Below are positions 18,532 through 29,900 of a DNA stretch of 64,000 bases, piece by piece. The stretch covers positions 1 through 64,000 of the forward strand of contig JAVDPC010000013.1 in assembly GCA_031296915.1 (NCBI GenBank), read 5' to 3'. Made by a program: the position numbers and the translations under genes. The notes beneath the pieces were generated by a model. That model worked only from the letters and a program-made list of their open reading frames with translations. It had not been told where the DNA came from and ran no database searches. This DNA is from Cerasicoccus frondis. Its GTDB lineage: Bacteria; Verrucomicrobiota; Verrucomicrobiia; Opitutales; Cerasicoccaceae. Each line of letters begins with the position of its first letter. Within the stretch, counting starts at the first letter, position 1.

Positions 18532-19404
18532 TTAATTAACCCTTACGTTGAATGGCATAAAACGCTCCACCCCATCCACTTTGATTTGGGCCCAGACGCG
18601 ATAGTCGCCTGAGATATGCGTGTTGAGCACAAACTCCAGTTGTGGCGCATCGTCTTTTTCACGACCGGTGTATTTCGGGTGCAAGTGTGCAAAACCGGAC
18701 ACCCCTTCATCAAAGGCAACCAAATGAGCGTAGGCGCCCATCACCGGCTCCAGCGTCGCTTTGGCGCCATCGGCTCTGGCCAACTTCAAGAGCAACCGCG
18801 CCTCCTGGTTCACCGACGGCGTCGCAGGGTCGACCACCAGCTCGGCCGTCCAGTCCTCAGGGAGATCGACAGGCGCGTTGTCCGTTGATTCTCCGAGAAC
18901 CTCAATTACCCCATTCGCAATCACCACTTGTTGAGTGCGCAATGGAACGAATTCCGCAAATACCCGATAAGGTCCGGGCCGTTGCGGCGTGAATTCAAAC
19001 TCCCATTTTCCCGACTCTCCTATCGGCTGAGGGTGAACGTGATGGTAGTCCTCACGACCAGGATCGACCACCAGAACGTGCATTAACTCGGTGTGCGTAA
19101 CGGCCAGCTCCATCGGCGCCAGAGGCTCTCCCTCTTTCGCACTCACCTCCAGCAGCACCTTAACTGGCTCACCAACCCGCAAATTCGGTCGCTCCGGCGA
19201 CAGTTTGAGTTTAACCGGATACTGCAATGAAGCCACTTCGATAAAAACTGGCTGATCATCCCCACAATATTGAATGCCGTCACCATCCACCACGGGGGGA
19301 TCATAGTGCAGAAAGCCGCATTCGGTGTCGGGCAACGACCTCAGCCCGGCAAAAAGCCCGACAGCCGCAGCCGTAATCAAGGCAACCTGAAGCATGCGGT
19401 TCAC
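18532..19404 (-). CDS. Exported two-domain YtkA-like protein of the oxidase assembly cluster
   Basis: The 290-residue protein has an uncleaved or cleaved N-terminal membrane helix (MLQVALITAAAVGLFAG) and two beta-sandwich repeats. Each repeat has a comparable histidine-rich edge: HVLVVDPGREDYHHVHP in the first and HLVAFDEGVSGFAHLHP in the second. This resembles YtkA-like domains, which sit near copper and SCO genes, and the His/Met positions suggest metal binding. It overlaps the SCO gene by four bases (ATGA), which supports a shared periplasmic role in cytochrome-oxidase copper insertion. Confidence 0.7.
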   Translation of the reverse strand: MNRMLQVALITAAAVGLFAGLRSLPDTECGFLHYDPPVVDGDGIQYCGDDQPVFIEVASLQYPVKLKLSPERPNLRVGEPVKVLLEVSAKEGEPLAPMELAVTHTELMHVLVVDPGREDYHHVHPQPIGESGKWEFEFTPQRPGPYRVFAEFVPLRTQQVVIANGVIEVLGESTDNAPVDLPEDWTAELVVDPATPSVNQEARLLLKLARADGAKATLEPVMGAYAHLVAFDEGVSGFAHLHPKYTGREKDDAPQLEFVLNTHISGDYRVWAQIKVDGVERFMPFNVRVN

Positions 19405-20237
19405 TGGTTGTCCCCTTGCTCGCGTTTAGCCAGACGATCAAAAAAGTCCTGTGGCTCCCACATCGAGCCATCTTTGCGGTAAACAACCATGCCATTGCCA
19501 TCGACTAGGATCGTCGCCATGGTGTGGTTAATCGTGCCATCTTCCTCAATGGTCAATATGCCAAACTGCTTCATCAAGTCCTCAATGGCCTGCGGGTCCC
19601 CGGTAAGCAGGGAGTAGTTGTCAAAGTGTGCCCCACGCTGCACACCGTATTCGTTGAGAATGCCAGGCGTGTCATACTCAGGGTCGAAGGTGACCGTCAC
19701 CAAATGAGCATCCTTCAGGTCCGACGCGTCCAATAGTTTTTGCAGCTTGAGCGTCCGCGCCGTGGTGGCCGGACACATCGCCGGCATTTGACAGCGCGTA
19801 AAGATGAAATTGTAGACCACGTTCTTGCCCCGAAACGTATTCTTGCGCACAAACTCGCCATTCTGGTTGTAGAGGGCGAAGTCGGGCAAGTAATCGCCCA
19901 GCGAACGAAACGCTTTGCGCCCCTGCAGCATCGTGTCGTTATGGAGTTTTTCGTTTACAGATTTTTCGATGGTTTGGTTCACATCGTCCATCGGCCAGAT
20001 CGCGTAAAGCGTTGGCGGCTCAGTCAGCGGTTCCAGTTCACCCTTGATTTTCTGATTCACGTAGCCAATGCGGACATCCCCCGGTCCAACTTTCACGACA
20101 CGTCCGTCATCCAGAGTCAGCGTTTGAGCCTCAGCGTCAACGGCGGTTACGGTAGCCACTGTCTCAGCACGAAGCCCGGAGATGCAGAGCATCCAGAGCG
20201 CCGCGTGAAAGAAGATTGTCCTATGCGTTCGAAACAT
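19401..20237 (-). CDS. SCO1/SenC/PrrC-family copper chaperone or thioredoxin-like protein
   Basis: I start at MFRTHRTIFFHAALWML, which gives a proper signal peptide ending near GLRAE; the open frame extends 38 codons further upstream without family features. An N-terminal extra domain (VTAVDAEAQTLTLDDGRVV) probably replaces a plastocyanin-like domain. The thioredoxin-like SCO fold follows, with YNFIFTRC, MCP and a conserved His in INHTMATILVDG. The two cysteines are separated by five residues (CQMPAMC) rather than the CxxxC of classical SCO, a variant I recall from related phyla. Its start is 44 bases from the divergent ctaA gene. Confidence 0.85.
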   Translation of the reverse strand: MFRTHRTIFFHAALWMLCISGLRAETVATVTAVDAEAQTLTLDDGRVVKVGPGDVRIGYVNQKIKGELEPLTEPPTLYAIWPMDDVNQTIEKSVNEKLHNDTMLQGRKAFRSLGDYLPDFALYNQNGEFVRKNTFRGKNVVYNFIFTRCQMPAMCPATTARTLKLQKLLDASDLKDAHLVTVTFDPEYDTPGILNEYGVQRGAHFDNYSLLTGDPQAIEDLMKQFGILTIEEDGTINHTMATILVDGNGMVVYRKDGSMWEPQDFFDRLAKREQGDNQ

Positions 20238-20281
20238 CCTTAATGACCAGTTTAAGCATTTACGTGTAGAAGCAACCGAGA

Positions 20282-21334
20282 ATGTTCCCCTCGCCCACCA
20301 AACGACAAGACCGATATCAGCCTGCATTATTCTGGTTTGCGCTCTTTGCACTGTGCTGGTCCCTGCTCCTGCTCTATGCCGGGGCCTACACGACCAGCAT
20401 CCAGGCCGGCATGGTTTTTCTGGATTGGCCGCTCTCCAACTCCTCGGTCATGCCAGATGGCTGGTGGGAAGACATCAACATGCGCGCCGAACACAGCCAC
20501 CGTTTGCTGGGCGCCAAGCTGGGGTTTCTATCGATTGCGCTGGCAGTCTGGGCTTTCCTACGTGAGGGCAACCGAACAACGCGTCGCCTGGCTTACGGAT
20601 TACTCGCATTGGTCATTGCCCAGGGCTTGCTGGGCGGCATGCGGGTTATGTTCGACCAGCAAAATACCGGGGCTGAAACGAACGCCGTAGGCTATTTATT
20701 TCGGATCATGCATGCGCTCGGAGCAGAATTTACCCTCTGCTGGCTCGCTACGCTCACCCTGCGTCTCTCCCGCTGGTGGCGCGAAAAACAATGTGGGCTC
20801 ACCCGCCCGGTGGCGAGATCAGTCCGCTACTGGGGGCTCGCGGCATCGGCAACGATCATCGTGCAAATCCTGCTCGGCGCCTTGATGCGTCATGCGGGCG
20901 CTGGCTTGGCGATCCCGACTTTCCCCCTGACGCCCGATGGAGGCCTGCTGCCTGCAATCTGGACTACGCCAATAACCCTCCACTGGCTGCATCGCCTGGG
21001 CGCAGTCGTCGCCAGCATTGCCCTCCTTGGCTTCCTGGGCATGCTCTGGGGCAGCGCCAACACACGCAAGGCGCTCATGCCCTGGATTCTCCTGATTACT
21101 GGCTTATTGGCCATCCAGGTGTTTTTGGGCGCCGCCACGGTGTGGACCCACAAGAACCCCGTGATGGCGTCTAGCCACATGTTAGTGGGGGCCTTGCTAT
21201 TAGCAAATGTTTGGATTGCTACAATAGAAACTTTCCGCTTGCCCCTGTCTGCCAGTGAATTAACGAATAGAGGTTTCAGCTTGGAACAAACTAATGACTC
21301 TGCGGATTCCTCGTCCGCGCAACTTACCCAATGA
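20282..21334 (+). CDS. ctaA: Heme A synthase, COX15/CtaA family
   Basis: CtaA oxidises heme O to heme A for cytochrome-c oxidase. The 350-residue integral membrane protein has about eight hydrophobic segments and the four expected heme histidines: HSHRLLGAKLG, IMHALGAEF, LMRHAGAGLAI and LHWLHRLGA. The family glutamate is in RAEHSHR. It overlaps ctaB by four bases (ATGA) and is divergent from SCO, so the block is an oxidase-assembly module. The structural cox genes are outside this window. Confidence 0.92.
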   Translation: MFPSPTKRQDRYQPALFWFALFALCWSLLLLYAGAYTTSIQAGMVFLDWPLSNSSVMPDGWWEDINMRAEHSHRLLGAKLGFLSIALAVWAFLREGNRTTRRLAYGLLALVIAQGLLGGMRVMFDQQNTGAETNAVGYLFRIMHALGAEFTLCWLATLTLRLSRWWREKQCGLTRPVARSVRYWGLAASATIIVQILLGALMRHAGAGLAIPTFPLTPDGGLLPAIWTTPITLHWLHRLGAVVASIALLGFLGMLWGSANTRKALMPWILLITGLLAIQVFLGAATVWTHKNPVMASSHMLVGALLLANVWIATIETFRLPLSASELTNRGFSLEQTNDSADSSSAQLTQ

Positions 21335-22263
21335 GATCTTCCCCCAGTACGCCCGGCATTGAACGCGTAAGCGCTACCCCTTGGACTGAACGCTTGGCCC
21401 TACGCGAATACTGGGAACTGACTAAGCCACGTCTAAGCCTCCTATCCGTCATCACAGCCCTGGTTGGCTACATGGCGGCAGACTCTCAACGTGACGCCGG
21501 CGTATTCATTTCACTGTTGGTCGGCACGTCACTCGCTGCGGGAGCCGCTGGAGCGCTCAACCAATGGTTGGAGCGCGAGGTAGATCGCCGCATGGCGCGC
21601 ACACAGGATCGCCCCTTACCCAGCGGAGCCGTGTCTCCACAAGCCGCCCTGACCTTCGGGTTACTTCTAGGCATTGTCGGCAGCACCCTTGTCTGGCTGG
21701 GAACCAATCCCTTGGCCGGCGCACTGACCGTAGCGACGTTGATTTCTTACCTTTTGGTTTATACGCCGCTCAAGCGTGTGACTTCACTGAACACCCTGAT
21801 CGGCGCCGTGCCCGGCGCACTTCCCCCGCTTATTGGCTGGGCAGCCGCCAGCGGTCAAATCGACCCGCTGGGCTGGATATTATTTGGCATCCTCTTTTGT
21901 TGGCAGATTCCACACTTCATGGCCATTGCGTGGCTTTATCGGGACGACTATGCCCAAGGCGGATTCGTGATGAGCACCGTGAAGGACCCCAGCGGCCAAA
22001 TCGCCGCGCGGCATTCGCTCGCACACAGCGTCATCCTACTCGTCATTAGCCTGTCACCCATGTTTTTTGGCTATACAAGTTGGTTGCTATACGGCGCAGC
22101 AGCTCTGGTCTGCGGTTTAGCATATTGCTGGACCGCATTCAGGTTCTGGCGCGCCAGCGGCCCTGAGCGCACAATGGCCTCAAGGAAAATGTTCCTCGCC
22201 TCGATCGCTTATTTACCGCTCCTACTTGGAGCCCTCGTGCTCGATCGCTGGTTGATCGGGTAA
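21331..22263 (+). CDS. ctaB: Protoheme IX farnesyltransferase (heme O synthase)
   Basis: The enzyme attaches a farnesyl group to heme b, making heme O for CtaA. The 310-residue protein has the UbiA-type prenyltransferase fold with many membrane helices. The diphosphate/Mg motif is LEREVDRRMARTQDRPLPSG near residue 80, and the second aspartate-rich loop is YRDDYAQGG near 210. LKRVTSLNTLIGAVPGALPP is a family block. The start ATG overlaps the ctaA stop. A bidirectional terminator lies about 210 bases downstream. Confidence 0.96.
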   Translation: MRSSPSTPGIERVSATPWTERLALREYWELTKPRLSLLSVITALVGYMAADSQRDAGVFISLLVGTSLAAGAAGALNQWLEREVDRRMARTQDRPLPSGAVSPQAALTFGLLLGIVGSTLVWLGTNPLAGALTVATLISYLLVYTPLKRVTSLNTLIGAVPGALPPLIGWAAASGQIDPLGWILFGILFCWQIPHFMAIAWLYRDDYAQGGFVMSTVKDPSGQIAARHSLAHSVILLVISLSPMFFGYTSWLLYGAAALVCGLAYCWTAFRFWRASGPERTMASRKMFLASIAYLPLLLGALVLDRWLIG

Positions 22264-22470
22264 GCGGTAGGCCTTATCGGTTGTCTCAAAGAAAAGGATC
22301 AACATTGAATGCCTCGGGGCGCGCCAGCAAATTGGCTATGCTGGTAGCGGATAGCCACATCAGGCGCTTACAACCGATCCGCACGACGTCCAAGACCATC
22401 TTGAATCGCGCAAAAATAATCAGCTTACGTGGAGAACTTGGCTCAGCACGATCCGTCGTGAACCCAATAA

Positions 22471-22498
22471 AAAAGCCGCCTCTTACAAGGCGGCTTTT
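22471..22498. terminator. Bidirectional Rho-independent terminator
   Basis: A perfect 10-bp stem (AAAAGCCGCC with GGCGGCTTTT) closes an 8-base loop and has an A-run on one side and a T-run on the other. It lies between the converging ctaB and PEP-CTERM genes and can serve both. Confidence 0.9.
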
Positions 22499-22522
22499 AA
22501 GCATGAAAAGATATCGAGCACC

Positions 22523-23440
22523 TTATGAGCGATTGCTCACGCGACGTCGTATAAACATAAGCCCCAAAACACTGATCCCTGCGAACATGGCGTAAGTCGA
22601 TGGCTCGGGAATCGCCACCATGACATCTTGCATCGTTGTCCCTACACGCAGTTCGTCAATGCCGAGACCATTTGATTGGTGGCTGTATACGACCAAGTAT
22701 TGAGCTTCGCTGATGAAGAAAGCGCCGCTGGATACAGAATCGGGCGTAATACTAGTCAAATCATCGTCCAGGTCCGGATTGAGCCAAAGCGATACATTCA
22801 CCGAATCAGCCAGCGGCACCTCAATTCTGGCGACCAAAAAATTATAGCCCGTCGTTTCCATGAGCGCCTCACTACCGTATCCGGTTTGGATGCCACGGAA
22901 CATCGCACTAACGCCATTATCGGAACCAGCATTTACGTTTCCAAAGCCAGCCCCCTGATTTTGCTGCGTCGTGCTTTGCGAAAGCGTCACTTGCCATCCT
23001 TGGGTTAGTGAAGATGCATCTACAAGGAGACTAATCCAATACTCACTGCCGGCAGCTCCACCACCGGGCAATGCGATCTCGCGGTAATACATGTCGACGC
23101 GCTCGGCGCTAACCTGAGCTGCGCTACCCGGCAAATTAGCCAATGACTCACCTTTACCATCAGTGTAGGTAAAGGTCGTCGAACTTGGGCGTATTCCATC
23201 TGGATCATTCACTGTGTCGGAATTATCCCACACGGACCCCCAGCCGGTCCCAAACCCCTGACCATCGAGGTCAACACCGACAGTGTATTCAGAGGAATCA
23301 AAGCCATCGTATGCAATCAAAGTCGCATTAGCCTGAGTGGAGAAAAATGCGCATCCTCCAGCAACCGCAGCGACAAGACTATGAGAGCGAAACGGATAAA
23401 ACTTTGCGGGCGCTAAGTTTGATAATGAGCGGAGATTCAT
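22523..23440 (-). CDS. PEP-CTERM sorted exported protein
   Basis: The 305-residue product begins MNLRSLSNLAPAK. This ATG is chosen over one five codons earlier because AAAGG lies seven bases upstream of it. A signal peptide (LVAAVAGGCAFFSTQANA) precedes a beta-rich body with DGFDSSEYTVG and SGSAAQVSAERVDMYYRE-like strands, resembling a concanavalin-type jelly roll. The C-terminus is a textbook sorting signal: IPEPSTYAMFAG, a hydrophobic helix, then RRRVSNRS. Exosortase would process it at the cell envelope. It is convergent with ctaB across a shared terminator. Confidence 0.88.
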   Translation of the reverse strand: MNLRSLSNLAPAKFYPFRSHSLVAAVAGGCAFFSTQANATLIAYDGFDSSEYTVGVDLDGQGFGTGWGSVWDNSDTVNDPDGIRPSSTTFTYTDGKGESLANLPGSAAQVSAERVDMYYREIALPGGGAAGSEYWISLLVDASSLTQGWQVTLSQSTTQQNQGAGFGNVNAGSDNGVSAMFRGIQTGYGSEALMETTGYNFLVARIEVPLADSVNVSLWLNPDLDDDLTSITPDSVSSGAFFISEAQYLVVYSHQSNGLGIDELRVGTTMQDVMVAIPEPSTYAMFAGISVLGLMFIRRRVSNRS

Positions 23441-23946
23441 ATTCGAGCCTTTCATATTTTGGAGTAACGATATTTGGGGATTTGCAGGCAGTTCGCTGCA
23501 ATAAGTGGGTTAAGATCACGATCGATGTTTAACGATCACGCATTTACAATCTAGTTTAGACCTGCTCAAGTCAACCTAATTCTAAACCAAAATTTGGAGT
23601 AAATATGTAGGTAGGCCAACTCCATAAAGAAAATACTCACCAAAGAGAAAACATGCGTCATTGAGGCCAATAACCTTATAAATAAAGGGATCTTTCTCTA
23701 ACTCCCGGCATCAAAATGAAATTAACAACTCACATCCACCACCTTTTTCATGCCAGAGCTAACCAGTTTATCTTGAAAAACTTTAATGTAGAAAGAAAGA
23801 AACGAACCGAAAACTACTTGATTCTTCGTACGTGAATGTTATATCTGACATCTAAACACCCCTGACGCATACCCCACTTGCGTTTTCGTTACCCAACGCT
23901 GATGCCTCCTCTGACATGAAGCGAGCATCGGTCAACATCTATCCCT
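23441..23946. other. Intergenic control region ahead of the giant secreted protein
   Basis: This stretch separates two diverging genes. It is visibly richer in A and T than its flanks and has no supported ORF. It contains the operator-like near-palindrome at 23833-23842 and a pair of GATCACG copies around 23514-23540. Promoters for both directions probably lie here, but no -10/-35 pair is clear enough to call. Confidence 0.5.
23833..23842 (+). promoter_or_regulatory. Operator-like near-palindrome, site 1 (TGAATGTTAT)
   Basis: It differs by one base from the TGAACGTTAT copies ahead of the GH172 gene and the core paralogue. It lies about 105 bases before the start of the giant secreted protein. 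A LacI-type regulator is the likely binder. Confidence 0.5.
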
Positions 23947-26900
23947 ATGACTCGACATCTCGCCCCGCGAAGCCTACGGGCTTTGCCGTATCTTGTATGC
24001 GCCTCAATGCGCATCCTTTCGAAAGCCTGGGCCAACTCGGCAGCCTGTTTCGTACTGTTGGGCTATGCCCTGCTAAGCTCTCAACTGAACGCCGCCGGTG
24101 AAAAAGTTCTCTTTGTCGGCAATAGTTTCACCGCCGGTTCAGGCATCGATAGTGTGGTCCAAGCCGGTGGTATTCCGGGGCTCTTTGAGGACCTCGCCAT
24201 CGCCGGTGGGCAAGACGCGCCGGAAGTAACCGCCGTCATCTCCGTGGGCAAAGACTTCGGCTATCACTTGGCGGACAGTTCGGGCGCAGTGACTGCGATC
24301 AACTCCGACGACTGGGACTACGTTGTCCTCCAAGAGCTGAGCACCGGCCCCACCCATGTCGGCTCCGTGGAAGACTTCGAGACCAACGGCACGGCGCTGA
24401 ACAACCTCATCAAGACCAACAACGCCAGCACGGAAACGGTCTTCTTCCAGACTTGGGCGCGCGAACGTTCGCACGCGCTTTATAAAGGCGTCAATGCGCA
24501 GTTTCCCGGCGGCCCGGCGGAGATGATGGCCGAGCTTCGCGAAAACATTGGCGACCTGGCCGACACCCTTTCCGCTACGGTCGCACCCGTTGGCGATTCC
24601 TTTGAAAAAGTCCTCGAATTGCTCCCCTACACCGACCTCTACGCGACCGACGAATACCACGCCAATGCCAACGGCTGCTACCTCGCCGCGTGCGTTTACT
24701 ACGCGCTGATTTACGATGACGACCCGCGCGGCCTTCCCGCATTGGCAGGCGTGACCGATGGCGAAGCAGCCATTTTTCAGGCCATCGCCTGGTCCGTGGT
24801 TAAGGACCTGCCCCTTGAGCTGCCTGCCCATCCACACCCTGCGGCGCAGATGGAAATCTTCAGTAACCTGAAACTGGTCGACGAGATCAACTGCGGCGAT
24901 CCACAAGACCCGCATGACTTCTTTGAGTATCCGATCGACACGAGCGAGGTCGATGTCGTGCTTAACCGCGACGTCCGCCTGATCCCGAACGATTCCGACC
25001 TCCCCAAGTATTTCGCCTACCGTATCGGTGAAGCCCGCGGTCTCGTGGCCGGGCGCGCCTACGTGCTGGAGATTGATTTCCCCGACGACATTGACCGCAG
25101 CATGGTCGTGCTCAATCACGGCGGCGAGCTCGTGCGTGGCATCTATACGGGCAAGTCAACGGGCGACGGCGTTACCCAGCTTTACACGCCTAGCTCGCGT
25201 GCCGAGTCACTCGAAGTGCCGCACACCGGCGAGTTCCAAACCTACCAAATGCTGTTCCACCTGCACGACCGCTTCCCGGATTTCAAGACGCCGCTCAACC
25301 CCGGTGAGTATCCGCGCGACCAACTGCCCGAAGACGGCTTCTGGGTCATCATCGCGCAGTTTGGTAACAGCCGTGATCCGCTTTCCAACGGCGCCGCAGT
25401 GTCGTCGATTCGCTTGTATGAAGCGCCGACGTTCAACACCTACGCGCAGGATATCAACTTCCCGCCCACCGAGCTGCCGCGTCGTTATTTGTTCAACCGC
25501 GAAGAGATCGGCGACAACGTCGTCCGCAGCACCGACACCGATGAGCGCGGCGTTGCCGACCCGACTGACTGGTTCGAATACAAGGCCATGCGCATGCGCT
25601 ACTACGGCATGAATGTCTTTGCCAAGGACCTGCTGGAGTTCGGCCGAAATCAGGGCTTCGACACCACCGTCGGCGGCGGCAACGACTGGTATGCCGCGCA
25701 TGCCTTTCCTGACCGCTGGGCCAACATCCTGTCGATGTTGCAAAACTACGATCTCGATATCCTGCCCTACTATGAATACGCGGGCGGCAACGGCCACACC
25801 GGCATTTCCACCAATCCAACCTACCACCCCAAGCCGTTGACCGGCTTTGATTATTACACGCCGACGCAGTGGGTCGAAGACAACTCCGTCGACATTCTGC
25901 ACCCCGAAGTCCTCGCCGATGTCGAACTACTGCTCGACGCCACCATCGCACCCTACACCGGTAGTAACCGCATTTTGGGTGCCTGGTTCCGCAGCCGTCG
26001 CCAAACGCCGATCAGCTTTTCCGACTACGACATGGCGCTGTATTCTACGGAAAATGCCATCAGCCCGGCCATCGCCCGCACAGACATCCAGGAATGGGAA
26101 AAGATCGACGGGACCTGGACCATCATCCACGAAGACGAGCCCCTCTACGACGATTACAAGGAGTGGTGGTTCGACAAGCGCGCAGATTTTCTCAACGACA
26201 TCAGCACCTACCTGCGCAGCGATCTCGGCGTGTCCGACGCCGTGCTACTATATACTAGCGACGCATCGGAGTTCGGTCGCGGCATCCCCACCTACCAGTC
26301 TGAAATTGTCACCGACGACGTCGCAACGTGGGAAGCGCTTGCCTCCGTGTCCAACGTGATCGACTACGACTACGCCGTTGCCAACGAGCTTCACGCCGCT
26401 GGCCTCGTCGAGCCGCGCGCGCACTTCGGCACGGCGGAGTGGCATCACTCCGACCCGGAAAACGATCCGGCAAACTACACCGCCAATGACTACATTTCCC
26501 TGACCTATTCTTACAGTCGTGGCCACATGGCGGAGAACGACGCCGGGCTGGAGCTGTTTCGCACCGGTAACGGCCTCGCCATGGTCCGCCATCACAACCT
26601 CAACGAAAAGCTAATGACCGCGCCCGACGAGGAAGAGCTGCTCGGCTACTTCGTTGCCGACATGGAACGCACCGGCCCCTACATCATGATGGCTGAAGCC
26701 CTCGCAATGGCGAGCGGCGACCCGCGCTACATCGGCTACCTCACCGCGACCAGTTACACCTCTGGCTCGCCGGGTTATGTGCGCGCGTTCAACCGCGCGT
26801 TCCTGGCCTTGCCTGCGCTGCCAAGTGAAGTCGAGACCGGCGCGGCATCCAACAGCAACGTCGTCGTCCGCTCGATCGACACGACGGGCTACGGAACCTA

Positions 26901-29900
26901 TCTGTCGGTCGTTAACACCAGCTTCGACGATGTGACCGCCGTCACCATCGACCTGCCCGCCACGGGCTCAGTGATCGATGCGGCCACTGGTGAATTACTC
27001 GTCGCCAATGACAACGAGATCACGCTCGATCTTTACGCCTTCGAGCTGCGCGCGCTTCGCCTGAGCGAGCTGCCTAGCGCAACTAATGATACCGGCGTTA
27101 CCGTGGATGAATTTGAAACCGTCATCATCGACGTGCTAGCCAACGACACCGACCCCGACGGCGGCCCGGAAGCCTTGAGCATCATCAGCCTCACGCAGCC
27201 TACGCATGGCTTCGTTGAAGTAATCAGCGGCGAGATTCATTACACGCCACATGCGGGCTACAGCGGCGCGGACAGCTTCACCTACACGATCAGTGACGGC
27301 CAGGGGCAAAGCACCGCAACGGTCAACCTCACGGTGTCCGACACCACTTCCGCCAGCAACTTGGCGTCTGCCGGATTAAGTGGCACGAACCTCGGAACCA
27401 GCAGCGGCGCCAGTCGCATCTTTGGCGATGACGACTACTGGGCGCTCAGTGGCGATGGCGTAGGGCTCGGCGGCAGCAGCGATAATGTTCGCTGGGAATA
27501 CGACACGCAAAGCGGCGACTTCCAGGCCAAGGTGCGCGTGCGCGGATTGCACAGTGACGCCGGCTCGCCCACGGCGGGCATCATGCTGCGCGATGGTTCC
27601 TCAGCGGGCGCGCGCATGGTTAGCCTCGGCATTGCCGAAGGTGACGCGGAGCACGAATGGTTCGCGCGCACCTCGGCAAGCAGCGGTGCCAGCACCGACA
27701 GCTCAGGCCAGGCATTTGCGTTGCCCGACACTTGGCTGATGATCGAGCGCGATGGCGACGACATCAGCATCGCCGTGTCGAGTGACGACAGCGTTTACAG
27801 CAAGGTCGGCGAGTTCACCTTGAGCAGCCTGTCCTCCAGCGTCCGAATTGGCCTCTACGCAACGAGCGGCACGACCCCCGAAGACGGCGTGGCGGTCTTT
27901 AGCGATTTCACGATCACCAGCCTCGGCAGCGGCGTTTCGCTCAACCTGCCTCCCGTTGCGGTGAGCGACAGCCCCTCGGTCGATGAAAACCAAAGCACGG
28001 ACATTAATGTGCTCAGCAACGACAGCGACCCGGACTCCGGCCCGTCTTCGCTCACGTTAAGTTCCGTCACGCAGCCGGCCAATGGCTCGGTGGAAATCAT
28101 CAGTAATCAGGCGCGCTACACGCCCAATGCGGGCTACTACGGCTCGGACAATTTCAGCTACACCGTGAGCGATGGCGCGGCCGTCGCGGTGGGCTCGGTT
28201 AGTGTCACCGTGAACGACACCTCCACCGCGTCGGACCTCACCTCCGCCGGTCTGGCGGGCGGCACACTCGGCGGCAGCAACGGCGGCGCGAGCCGTATTT
28301 TGGCCACCAGCGATTGGGAAATCGTTGGCGCTGGCGTCGGCGCGGCGGGAGCCACGGACAGCCTCTATTACGAGAGTGACACCGTCACCGGCGACTTCCA
28401 GGCCACGGTCCAACTCAAGGCGCTGACTGGCCCACTGACGGCTAACTCCGTCGCCGGTATCATGCTGCGCGAAGGCCCATTCGCCAACGACCGCATGGCG
28501 CTAGTTGGGCTCAATGGCAATGGCAACTTGCTTTACTCTCTCCGGCAAAGTGCGGGCATCTCGGCCGCGGAATACACCACGGATAACGCGGTGACCTTGC
28601 CCGACTGCTGGCTGCAAATCGAACGCAAGGGCGACGTGGTGAAGTTTGCCTTCTCGGAAGATGGCGACGACTATTTCGTGCTATCGACGAAGACCATTGT
28701 CGGCATGCCGGAAGACATCGAGCTTGGCCTGTTCGTCGCCAGTGGCAGCGACACGCAATCGATCCGCGCCGTGTTCGATGACTATGCCGTCACCGCCCCG
28801 TCGCCGTTTCTCGATCTTGATATCGGCTCGGTCGTCATCCCCGGCAATTCGACTTACAACCCGACCGACGGCTCCTTTGTCGTCACGGCGTCGGGTGATA
28901 ATATCTGGGGCCGCAACGACGGTTTCCACTTCGCCTACACGGAGATAGAAGGCGACGGCGAAGTTATCCTGCGGGTCAATTCGCTCGATTACAATGGCGG
29001 CACAGTGCCAAAGCTCGGCATCATGCTACGCGAAACGCTCAATGACGATTCGCCCTTAGCCTACGCCTTTACGTCAAACAATGTCGCGGGCTTCCATCGC
29101 CGCAAAGAACAGGCGCAGGAAATGGTTCCTAACCAGGTTTCCAACAGCAGCTACCCGTGCTGGATTCGTCTCCAGCGCAGCGGTAATTCCATCACCATGT
29201 CGCGGGCGCCGGATGTTTCAGGGGCACCGGGCACGTGGGTGAACATTCCGTCCAGCGGCGCGGATACCGTCGTCATGCCGTCGCGAGTCTATCTCGGCAT
29301 CGCCATGTGCGGCATGGACAACGGACGCCTCGCTACGGGCTATGTGGATAATTTCAGCTACACCTTCAGCGACGCCAATCGTGCGCCGGTGGCGGTGACG
29401 GATTTCCACCTTGTCGACGAAGGCACGGTGCTCACGGTGGATGTGGTCGCCAACGACTACGACCCCGACACCGGCCCCAGCGCACTCACCTTGATCGACG
29501 TGGACAACGCCTCGCATGGCATCGTCTCCGTGGTCAGCGGCGAGGCGCGCTACGAGCCCCTCCCCGGCTTCTACGGCGAGGACTCCTTTACCTACACGGT
29601 GTCCGATGGTGAAGACGTCGACACCGGCACCGTTTACGTGACCGTCAACGATACCTCCATCGTGCAGACGCTGCTGGAGCAAGGGCTGACCAAGGAATGG
29701 ATCGGCCCTGATGCCACCGGCGGCGCGCGCCTGCTCGAAAACTTCGACTGGGAAGTTAACGGCTCGGCCACGGGCATGGGTGGCGTGCTCGACAGCACCT
29801 ACTTCGAGCGCGGCTGGATCTCCGGCGACTTCCGCGTGGAAGTGCAGATGAAAGACATCAGCGGCAACGGCGTGCAACCCCGCGCGGGCCTCATGGTGCG

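Noticed and set aside
22281..22595. 104-codon frame after ctaB
   Set aside because: It runs through the terminator hairpin and the opposite-strand PEP-CTERM gene and has no recognisable features.
24139..25119. 326-codon open frame opposite the giant protein
   Set aside because: It is an antisense shadow arising from GC-rich codon bias in the long gene.
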